This document shows, one piece after another, positions 9,052 to 16,621 of a DNA stretch of 64,000 bases. The first letter of the stretch is position 1; each line of letters opens with the position of its first letter. The stretch is taken from assembly GCA_039794405.1 (NCBI GenBank), contig JBDIVL010000022.1, positions 1-64,000 of the forward strand. The letters run 5' to 3'. Source of the DNA: JBDIVL01 sp039794405. Its GTDB lineage: Bacteria; Planctomycetota; Brocadiia; Brocadiales; Brocadiaceae. Below the pieces are notes generated by a model. It was not told the DNA's origin, did no database searches, and worked only from the letters and a program-made list of their open reading frames with translations. A program made the translations under genes and the position numbers.

Positions 9052-9924
9052 ATGGGAATATTAATACATAAAAATACAAAGGTAATATGCCAGGGTATAA
9101 CAGGCCATGCAGGGAGTTTCCATACTGAACGGATGTTAGAATATGGTACCAAACTCGTTTCGGGAGTTACGCCAGGAAAAGGTGGCACCACACACCATGG
9201 CATCCCTGTATTCGATAATGTACTTGACGCAGTAACCAACACGGGAGCAAACGCCTCGGTAATTTATGTACCTGCCCCTTTTGCAGCAGACGCTATTATG
9301 GAAGCCGCCGAGGCAGGGGTCGAATTAGTAGTTTGTATTACAGAAGGTATTCCCATAATCGACATGTTTAAGGTAACAAGATATCTCTTAAATAAGAAGA
9401 CGCGACTTATTGGACCTAATTGTCCCGGTATTATTACCCCAAACTCATGCAAGATTGGTATTATGCCAGGCTACATTCATAAACCCGGCCATGTGGGAAT
9501 AGTTTCCCGGAGTGGAACCCTTACCTATGAGGCTGTCTGGCAGCTAACCCAGCGGGGTCTGGGGCAATCTACCTGTGTTGGAATTGGAGGAGACCCCATA
9601 GTTGGGACCAGTTTTGTCGATATTCTCAGATTATTCCAGGCGGATGAAGAAACACAGGTTATTGTATTAATCGGAGAAATTGGCGGAAGTGCAGAAGAGG
9701 AAGCTGCCGAATGTATTAAACAAGAAATTACAAAACCAGTTATTGGTTTTATTGCAGGACAGACAGCCCCCAGCGGCAAACGCATGGGCCATGCCGGCGC
9801 CATCATTTCCGGTAGCAAGGGCACTGCCATTTCAAAGATTACCGCATTGAAAAATGCAGGTGTTACTACTGTTAATAGTCCGGCGGATATCGGTGAGACA
9901 GTTGAAAAGGTGGTCAAAAAATGA
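9052..9924 (+). CDS. sucD: Succinyl-CoA synthetase, alpha subunit
   Basis: This 290-residue CoA-binding subunit carries the phosphohistidine. Family features are TKVICQGITGHAGSFHT at the N-terminus (CoA-binding Rossmann fold), GVTPGKGG, GPNCPGIITP, GIVSRSGTLTYEAV and the active-site GKRMGHAGAI, whose His is phosphorylated. Length and order are normal. It forms the alpha2beta2 or alpha-beta enzyme with SucC. The ribosome site upstream of the ATG is weak. Together with the Kor genes downstream it links 2-oxoglutarate, succinyl-CoA and succinate. Confidence 0.96.
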   Translation: MGILIHKNTKVICQGITGHAGSFHTERMLEYGTKLVSGVTPGKGGTTHHGIPVFDNVLDAVTNTGANASVIYVPAPFAADAIMEAAEAGVELVVCITEGIPIIDMFKVTRYLLNKKTRLIGPNCPGIITPNSCKIGIMPGYIHKPGHVGIVSRSGTLTYEAVWQLTQRGLGQSTCVGIGGDPIVGTSFVDILRLFQADEETQVIVLIGEIGGSAEEEAAECIKQEITKPVIGFIAGQTAPSGKRMGHAGAIISGSKGTAISKITALKNAGVTTVNSPADIGETVEKVVKK

Positions 9925-9982
9925 GTGGATGAGTAAATAGGTAGACGGGTAAACGGCTGTTATTCAGTTCAGAAATGTAATC

Positions 9983-12079
9983 ATGAAATATGAAGAAAAG
10001 ATAAAAGAACAGCTTACGATGGAAAAAGATATTAGCTTGGCAAGGATACCTCGTATATCTCCGTTGGGAAATTGGGATTGGGATATCGAGAAGAATACCT
10101 TGTGGTGGTCTGATGTGATATATAAGATATTTGGGTTATACCGTCATGAGTTTGAAGGAACGTATAACTCATTTTTGGAGCTTGTACACCCTGATGACAG
10201 GGAATATGTCAGACAAACTATAGATTCTACGCTGCACTTGAAAAAACCTTTTATCATAGAGCATCGAATCGTCCAGCCCGATGGCTCAGAAAAGATTGTT
10301 TGCAATCAGGCGGAGGTTGTTTTTAACAGCACAGGCATACCGGTCAGAATGCTTGGTACGATTCAGGATATTACAGAAAGTATAAACACCGAAACAGAAC
10401 TCAAATTGGCCGACATCGTATTTAAAAATACCCTTGAGGGCATCGCAATTACCAATGTGGAAGGTACCATCCTCTCGGTGAATCCTGCTTTTACTACCAT
10501 TACCGGTTATAGTGCAAATGAAGCTATAGGCAAGAATCCACGTATATTAAAATCAGATCATCATGACGATAAATTCTATAAGAATATGTGGACAGAACTC
10601 CTGGAAAAGGGTCACTGGCATGGAGAGATATGGAACAGGAAAAAAAACGGTGAGGCATACTATGAATGGTTAACAATTGTTGCGATTAAAGATATTGATG
10701 GCAAGCCGTGCAATTATGTTTCTGTGTTCAGGGATATCACTGAGATTCGACAAAAAGATGAACACATTCTCCACATGGCATACCACGATCCCCTGACGAA
10801 TCTGCCGAATCGCCTGTTGTTTCATGACCGGCTTCAGCAAGCGTTGTCCTCTGCTCATCGCCATCCAAGGACTATTGCAATAATGTTTATTGACCTGGAC
10901 AGGTTTAAAATCATTAATGACACCCTTGGGCATAACATTGGTGATACGTTACTGCAAGCTGTCGCATTAAGGCTGAAAGATGCTGTACGACAAAATGATA
11001 CGGTTTCGCGATTAGGAGGTGACGAATTTATCATCCTTTTGTCTGAAATTGAAAAAGTACAGGATGCGGCGCTTGTTGCACAAAAAATTCTTCATTTGTT
11101 GTCTGCATCTTTTATTGCGCATGGCCATGAACTCAATATTACAGCCAGTATAGGTATCAGTATATATCCTGATGATGGAAACGACGTACAGACACTCATG
11201 AAAAAAGCAGATACGGCAATGTACCATGCCAAAGAACAAGGGAAAAATGCCTACCAATTTTACAAAGAGAATATGAACACCATGCTGTTCGAACGTATTC
11301 TGTTGGAAAACAATTTACATCGCGCAATTGAACGTAACGAGTTTTTGCTCTATTATCAGCCAAAGATTGATACAAATAGCTGGAAAATTTGCGGGGTGGA
11401 GGTGCTTCTCCGATGGCAGCATTCGGAAATGGGTTTGGTAAGCCCATCGCAGTTCATTCCAATTGCGGAAGAGACTAATCTTATTATACCGATCGGTGAA
11501 TAGGTACTTCGCGCCACATGTATGCAATGCATGTTGTGGAAGAAAGAGGGGCTTCCGTTGCTGAGCGTTGCCGTTAATTTATCTGGCCGGCAGCTAAAGC
11601 ATCAGAATCTGCTAAGAACGATAAGGAATGTACTTGAGGAAACTGGCTTTAACCCGGAATATTTGGAACTGGAACTTACCGAAAGCGTAATTATGCATCA
11701 GGCAGAAAAAATTACTGAAACACTCCATAAATTAAAGGCAATGGGAATTAAGATTTCAGTCGATGATTTTGGTACAGGTTATTCTTCATTAAGCTATTTG
11801 AAGCGTTTTCCCATAGATAAACTGAAGATTGACCAGTCATTTGTGCGTGATGTTACCACTGACGCGGATGACTCCGCAATTGTTACGGCAATTATTGCCA
11901 TTGCGCAAAGCTTAAAGCTGAAAATAGTGGCAGAAGGGGTTGAGACGGCAGACCAGCTCGCTTTTCTTAAAGGTATGCAATGTGACGAAGTCCAGGGTTT
12001 CTATTTCAGCAGACCTTTAAATGCCGGCGAGTTCGCTTGTATGTTACAGGAAAACCGGGGGTTTAAGGTTCCCTTTTGA
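9983..12079 (+). pseudogene. PAS-PAS-GGDEF-EAL protein interrupted by an in-frame amber codon
   Basis: The frame encodes two PAS domains (about residues 20-140 and 145-265), a GGDEF domain with intact GGDEF at 345-349, and an EAL domain starting near 450. At 11501-11503 a TAG interrupts the frame at residue 507, in the segment IPIGE-stop-VLRATCMQ, where the family normally has Trp; TGG to TAG is one change. The same frame continues for 191 residues with the rest of EAL: ELELTES, DDFGTGYSS, KIDQSF, AEGVET. The EAL signature itself reads EVL at 473-475. The truncated product keeps the diguanylate cyclase and loses phosphodiesterase function. It may be a recent null allele, a sequencing error or a readthrough site. 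It sits between the sucCD and kor genes. Confidence 0.88.
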
Positions 12080-12194
12080 ATCAGATTTTGCCATTTTCAA
12101 AGAATGCTTGCTCTGCTACGATCGTAAGATTTGCTGAAGTGCTTCATAAAAGACAAAGTATGAATAATTATTCAAAAAGAAAGTAAAAATATAC

Positions 12195-12425
12195 GTGCCT
12201 GAAGAAAAAAAAAGAAAGCGAAAAGGAATTGTACATATTAATCACGAGTACTGCAAACGTTGTGGTATTTGTGTAAATTTTTGTCCCGTTAAAAATCTGG
12301 AAATCAAACAGCAGCAGTTGATGGAATTAAACAGGTGTATCGCCTGCAGGACATGCGAGCGGTATTGTCCGGATTTGGCTATTGAGATAGAGGAGATCGA
12401 TGCCGAAACAACTGGTACAAGGTAA
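12195..12425 (+). CDS. korD: 2[4Fe-4S] ferredoxin subunit of 2-oxoacid:ferredoxin oxidoreductase (delta)
   Basis: A 76-residue protein with two clusters. The first motif is CKRCGICVNFCP (residues 20-31) and the second CIACRTCERYCP (48-59). The spacing is typical of the KorD/delta chain that takes electrons from the thiamine subunit. It starts with GTG at 12195. Its 3' end overlaps korA by 26 bases, which indicates translational coupling. The N-terminus is unusually lysine-rich (EEKKRKRKG). Confidence 0.9.
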   Translation: MPEEKKRKRKGIVHINHEYCKRCGICVNFCPVKNLEIKQQQLMELNRCIACRTCERYCPDLAIEIEEIDAETTGTR

Positions 12426-13413
12426 TCAGGCCATTGCAATGGCGGCTGAAGTTGCCGGTTTAAAATTCTACGCAGGCTACCCTATTACACCGGCTTCTGA
12501 AATTATCCATGAGATGGTCAATAAAAAGCATATCAAGGTACTGCAAATGGAGGATGAGATTGCTTCCGTTAACGCCATTATCGGTGCATCACTTGCAGGG
12601 CTAAAGACAATGACAGCAACCTCCGGCCCGGGGTTTTCTTTAATGCAGGAAAGTATTGGACTAGCCCATATGATGGAAGTGCCCCTGGTTATTGTTAATG
12701 TTCAAAGGGTAGGCCCCAGTACAGGAATGCCTACACTTCCTGCCCAGGGAGATGTTATTCAGAGCATTCACGGCAGTCACGGAGACTACTTTCCTATCGT
12801 ATTCTACCCCAACTCTGTTTCTGAACTTTATCATTACACGATTATGGCCTTTAACGCTGCAGAGGAGTCACTGAGCCCGGTCATTCTGCTCAGTGACGGA
12901 TATATCAGTCATCTTTACGAAACCATTATTCCCCATAGGGATTTTGAGATAAAAAAACGCAACCGTCCGCCGCTCGGTACTGGTAACCGGCATTTCACGG
13001 GACTATCGCATGAGGACTCCGTACCAAAAACCTCGGATGTCGAAAATTACCGGAAGCTTATTATGCGTTTGTATGAAAAACAACAAGTAATAGCTCAGCG
13101 ATACAATTATTATGAATACTTGGAATGCAGTAAGGATACGGATACTCTCCTCATATCGTATGGAGCACTTTCCAGATTAGCTTATTATTTCAGAAATGAG
13201 TTTGCATTGTACAGACCAATACGCTTGTTTCCCGTTGTTGAGGAATTTAAAATTATCGCATCGGGATATAAACGGATCCTCGTTATGGAGATGAACATGG
13301 GACAATATGCCCATGAGCTTGAACGTATATTACATCGTGAAGTGGAATTTATACCTGTTCTTGGTGGTCGTATCGATCTGCACGAAATAAAACAGAAAAT
13401 AACGAATCTATGA
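12400..13413 (+). CDS. korA: 2-oxoacid (probably 2-oxoglutarate):ferredoxin oxidoreductase, alpha subunit
   Basis: This 337-residue pyrimidine-binding subunit of a KGOR-type enzyme interconverts 2-oxoglutarate, CoA and oxidised ferredoxin with succinyl-CoA, CO2 and reduced ferredoxin. Visible are GNQAIAMAAEVAGLKFYAGYPITPASEI, the MEDEIASVNAIIGAS motif, TATSGPGFSLMQESIG, and VQRVGPSTGMPTLPAQGD. The length fits a separate alpha chain with no fused gamma domain. It is translationally coupled at both ends: 26 bases overlap with korD and a four-base ATGA overlap with korB. Assignment to 2-oxoglutarate and not another 2-oxo acid rests on similarity and the sucCD context. Confidence 0.9.
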   Translation: MPKQLVQGNQAIAMAAEVAGLKFYAGYPITPASEIIHEMVNKKHIKVLQMEDEIASVNAIIGASLAGLKTMTATSGPGFSLMQESIGLAHMMEVPLVIVNVQRVGPSTGMPTLPAQGDVIQSIHGSHGDYFPIVFYPNSVSELYHYTIMAFNAAEESLSPVILLSDGYISHLYETIIPHRDFEIKKRNRPPLGTGNRHFTGLSHEDSVPKTSDVENYRKLIMRLYEKQQVIAQRYNYYEYLECSKDTDTLLISYGALSRLAYYFRNEFALYRPIRLFPVVEEFKIIASGYKRILVMEMNMGQYAHELERILHREVEFIPVLGGRIDLHEIKQKITNL

Positions 13414-14162
13414 ACAAAGATAATAATTTTAAGCAGTATTTGAAAACAGAACTTCTCCCTACACCATGGTGCCCTGGCTGCGGGAATGGTATTATCTTAA
13501 AAGGTGTGTGTCAGTCTTTCGATGAACTTGGCCTGCCTAAGAACGGTACTGTAGTTGTTTCCGGAATCGGCTGTGCCGGCAGAAGCGCAGGCTTCTTTGA
13601 TCTTGATTCGGTTCATACAGCCCATGGCAGGGCAATCCCGGTAGCAGAAGGCATCAAATATGCCAATGATGCCCTTCATGTTGTTGTATTGAGCGGAGAC
13701 GGTGATTTGCTTGGTATAGGAGGTAACCATGTATTACATGCCATACGGCGAAATACAAATATAACTGTTATATGTTATGCCAATGAGATTTATGGTATGA
13801 CTGGCGGGCAGGTTTCTCCCATTACACCCCATAACACAAAAACCCTTACTACTCCCGGCGGGAATCCGGACCAGCCTACCGATGTGCAATTACTGTTTAA
13901 ACACCGTAATTCTTACTTTGCCCGCACCTCGGTCTATCATTTAAACCACATGAAGAAATGTATTACGGAGGCATTGAAATTTCAAGGCTTCTCTTTTGTA
14001 GAAGCAAGAACTATGTGTATTGTGAATTATGGCCGGCGCCTGGGTTATAAGAACTCTCATGAAATGCTCATGCATTATAAGGAATTTTACAAGATTAACG
14101 ATTATGCGGAAGAACTGGCCCCACATGAAATCGGGATTTTAAAAAATAGTTCTACGGCTTAG
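13410..14162 (+). CDS. korB: 2-oxoacid:ferredoxin oxidoreductase, beta (thiamine diphosphate) subunit
   Basis: A 250-residue TPP subunit. PWCPGCGNG near the N-terminus has cluster-type cysteines; GIGCAGR follows; the TPP/Mg motif begins SGDGD and ends at the conserved NEIYGMTGGQVSP region. The family chain is usually 250-290 residues, so this is complete. It overlaps korA in ATGA. No gamma subunit gene follows within the window, so the gamma domain must be elsewhere or absent. Confidence 0.92.
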   Translation: MNKDNNFKQYLKTELLPTPWCPGCGNGIILKGVCQSFDELGLPKNGTVVVSGIGCAGRSAGFFDLDSVHTAHGRAIPVAEGIKYANDALHVVVLSGDGDLLGIGGNHVLHAIRRNTNITVICYANEIYGMTGGQVSPITPHNTKTLTTPGGNPDQPTDVQLLFKHRNSYFARTSVYHLNHMKKCITEALKFQGFSFVEARTMCIVNYGRRLGYKNSHEMLMHYKEFYKINDYAEELAPHEIGILKNSSTA

Positions 14163-14211
14163 TTCTGCCCTGGTCTGTTTTAATTAGACCTTGTGGCAAC
14201 TTTTAACAGTA

Positions 14212-14237
14212 TAGTGGCAAGGCGCACCTTGCCACTA
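14212..14237. repeat. GGCAAGG palindrome after korB
   Basis: Arms TAGTGGCAAGG and CCTTGCCACTA enclose CGCA. The same core occurs at 21726-21743. It lies about 50 bases after the korB stop, so it could mark the 3' end of the kor transcript, though no T-run follows. Confidence 0.8.
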
Positions 14238-14385
14238 CATAAACGGTTTGAAATTCCTAAGCATTGAATTAGGCCTGCGGAGACTTTTGTTTTTTCACTG
14301 ACATAGAGCGTAGTGCAATACGCCCCTACAACAGAATATTGAATTTCCTAAATATGAACTTATCGCCTTTGGCGAACCCAGGGTT

Positions 14386-14553
14386 GGTTCAATCTTGCAG
14401 ATTGAACCATGCGTTTCGGCATGTTGATTGACTTCGGACCGGTTCAATTTTGTAGACCAAACCATATGTTTTGAGTGTTATAGAGGCTTTGGCTTGGTAC
14501 CAGGTACCAGGAACATGCCCAAACGTTTCGGTTCAATCGTGGACGATTGAACC
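14386..14553 (+). repeat. Two-hairpin dispersed element: partial copy plus full copy
   Basis: Bases 14386-14408 form a perfect hairpin (arms GGTTCAATCT/AGATTGAACC, loop TGC) that begins a truncated copy. A 113-bp copy follows at 14441-14553: a degenerate first hairpin, the internal blocks TTGGTACCAGG and ACATGCCCAAACGTTTCGG, and a terminal hairpin GGTTCAATCGT/ACGATTGAACC at 14530-14553. Other members are at 26357-26451, 45512-45624, 47598-47707 and 49478-49500. Confidence 0.85.
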
Positions 14554-14723
14554 AACACAGGGAGATAGTGAATGGTTATATGGTTGGATGGCTAACAGCC
14601 ATTTAGCCATTTCTCTCTGTGTCGAAGCAAAGATTGCTTATTCGCTCCACTTCTTCGAAATGAAAGACTGAGAATATCCGGTCTCATGTATTGAATACTA
14701 TAATCAAGGAACTCAACATCAAA

Positions 14724-15725
14724 TTATACCAGTATTTCCTCAAAGCCTCTTATTCGGTAATCAATCTCTCCCAACCCATGTTCGTGGGATTCCCTGATGT
14801 AGCCTATATCCGCAGGCTGCATACCAAATAAGGTCGCACCATAGGCATCAACTGCAACCGGGTCTGTGCTTACAATAATACGTCTTGCATGCTCCGGAGA
14901 ATTATCAACATCATCTAGTCTTCCACCGGTAGGACCATGATTTTTCAGTATTCGAAAGGCATCAAGTACGGTAAGGTCTACGGTAATGAATTTATTGAGA
15001 TCGGCTATTTTGGGATGTATATCAGTGTGGAGGCTTCCCCGGTCACCACCAATCATCCCGAAAACATTTTTGAGTCCCATAGAAAGCCTTGACGTGCCGT
15101 GTTGTTTTGCAATAGGCACATTGATGAGTACATCCACTTCGTTGGCATATACCATTTCTTCATAAAATGGCCATGATTTCAGGATTTTGCCACCGAGGAT
15201 CGAAAAATCCTGAAAACGATTCTTGTTAAGATAGACTATCTGAGCTCCTGCCTGAAGTGCTGCTGCTGAAATACCACTATTTATATAAGATGGTTCCGGG
15301 TTCGCCGAACAGGTGTGGTCCATAACTTTTACCCGGTTTGCCCCTGACTCCCGGCACAACTCTACAAGGGCTGCCACTACCTGGGGATTTGTATTGGCTG
15401 CAAATTCCGGCCTTTGGTTCCAGGCAATATTGGGTTTAATAATCACCCTGTCGCCTCTGGAAACAAGTTTATCCATACCGCCAAGGGCATGTATGGCACG
15501 CCGCACCATTTCTTTAATGATACGCGGTTCATCGGCAGGATTTAGAACGTTTCCATGAGCAACAACAAGCCCGGATTTTAACCGATGTTCCTTGTGTTTC
15601 TTTATTGCAGGCGTTTTTTTCATGGTGCCCAGATATGATAAACCATATATACCTGCACCTACTGCAATACTGGCTTTTAAAAAAGTCCTTCGGGAAATAT
15701 TTTTGTCAAAATATCTAGACGCCAT
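14724..15725 (-). CDS. DUF362 domain protein with Tat signal
   Basis: A 333-residue protein with a twin-arginine signal (ISRRTFLKASIAVGAGIYGLS, residues 9-29), so it is exported folded, probably with a cofactor. The body matches DUF362: RVIIKPNIAWN, NTNPQVVAALVELC, VKVMDHT, VDVLINVPIAKQHGTSRLSMGLKNVFG, LTVLDAFRILKNHGPTGG, and ISTDPVAVDAYGATLFGM. DUF362 proteins often carry [4Fe-4S] ferredoxin motifs, but none is seen here. The biochemical role of the family is not established. It is a single gene flanked by repeat-rich spacers. Confidence 0.87.
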   Translation of the reverse strand: MASRYFDKNISRRTFLKASIAVGAGIYGLSYLGTMKKTPAIKKHKEHRLKSGLVVAHGNVLNPADEPRIIKEMVRRAIHALGGMDKLVSRGDRVIIKPNIAWNQRPEFAANTNPQVVAALVELCRESGANRVKVMDHTCSANPEPSYINSGISAAALQAGAQIVYLNKNRFQDFSILGGKILKSWPFYEEMVYANEVDVLINVPIAKQHGTSRLSMGLKNVFGMIGGDRGSLHTDIHPKIADLNKFITVDLTVLDAFRILKNHGPTGGRLDDVDNSPEHARRIIVSTDPVAVDAYGATLFGMQPADIGYIRESHEHGLGEIDYRIRGFEEILV

Positions 15726-15814
15726 TCCAAGACCTCAATTGAGTATTTTTAATCATTTAAAGAATATAGTATTTATAAGTAGAGAAATTTTCATGCTGTG
15801 TAAGCCAGTTCTAT

Positions 15815-15912
15815 GGGTGGCACTGACAAACTCTGTTTGTCGGTGTTTTCTATATCCATATTCATGTAGGTATTGAAACAAGCATGGACAAACCAGTTTA
15901 TCCGTGCCACCC
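15815..15912. repeat. Inverted-repeat element with GGGTGGCAC ends
   Basis: The outer ends GGGTGGCAC (15815-15823) and GTGCCACCC (15904-15912) are inverted copies. Each end continues into a smaller palindrome built on GACAAAC/GTTTGTC. The overall plan of nested palindromes at both ends of an 80-100 bp unit is shared with 19966-20046, though the sequence differs. Confidence 0.8.
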
Positions 15913-16401
15913 GGTCTAGAATTTATTCCCAAATCCTACTGTAATATCTATAGTCATTTGAAAATAGAGAGGAGTTCCAGTAGCTATCAGCTATTACCTA
16001 TCACCTATCAACCATTGCAGAAAGAGGTTTTTGGGATACCTTATCTACATTTTTATCCTGTTCTTATATGCTTTGATGGTTTCTAGAGTTTCCTTATTTT
16101 ATCAGCATTTTCAGTGCTTTCAAGGATATTTGATTCCTTTCCGTTCTTGATATTTTAGAGAAGCATAAATTCCTTTATATTTATCGGTATTTCTCATATA
16201 CTTTTATTTCATATACCTTATTTATTTGATTAAGCAAAAACATCAGCTTCCTTGTAAATCCATAGTTGGTATGGAGTATTGGAGTTTTTTCATAACAATA
16301 ATCCATTACTCCACTACTCCATTATTCCATATCAAGGATTTTAGCTGTGGCTACGCCATTCTATAGTACTCAAGAGATGAAACCGAATAGTATTTTAGAT
16401 C

Positions 16402-16431
16402 GGGTGGCACGGACAAACTCGTTTGTCCGTG
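16402..16431. repeat. GGGTGGCAC/GACAAAC hairpin, single unit
   Basis: Eleven-base perfect arms CACGGACAAAC and GTTTGTCCGTG are separated by TC and preceded by GGGTGG. This is one half of the element at 15815-15912. Confidence 0.85.
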
Positions 16432-16621
16432 ATGGTGTAATCAAACCGTGGTTCATTTTGTTTTATTATGTGATGTTCGGTTTCATCTGTTGGATGCTAT
16501 AGCATAGTTCTTGATTATTCTTCATTCCTCAATCTGATGTTTGCATTTTTAAAACCTTGTGATTGGTTTTATCGTAATTATGCTAAAATTTTAAACCCTT
16601 TAAGAATTATCAATTGAAACA

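Larger units (their letters stand above)
14163..14723. other. Repeat-packed spacer after korB
   Basis: This 560-bp stretch between korB (+) and the DUF362 gene (-) contains at least five palindromic units, listed separately where clear. They include a degenerate GTAGTGC/GCCCCTAC palindrome at 14309-14329 and a hairpin with arms ATGGCTAA/TTAGCCAT at 14588-14610. A 66-residue open frame (14471-14671) runs through the repeats and is not considered a gene. Confidence 0.7.
15726..16621. other. Long repeat-bearing spacer between DUF362 gene and histidine kinase
   Basis: This spacer of about 900 bp has no supported gene. It contains a 98-bp inverted-repeat element (15815-15912), a related single hairpin (16402-16431), and low-complexity runs of short repeated words around 15978-16015 (TATCA-like) and 16293-16330 (TCCATTACTCC-like). 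Both flanking genes diverge from it, so their promoters must lie inside, but I cannot place them. Confidence 0.65.

Noticed and set aside
13410..14162. Pyruvate:ferredoxin oxidoreductase beta subunit
   Set aside because: The genes are separate, and the alpha sequence and sucCD context fit the 2-oxoglutarate type better, although substrate is not proven.
14471..14671. 66-residue frame after korB
   Set aside because: It runs through the two-hairpin repeat; composition is unnatural and there is no ribosome site.
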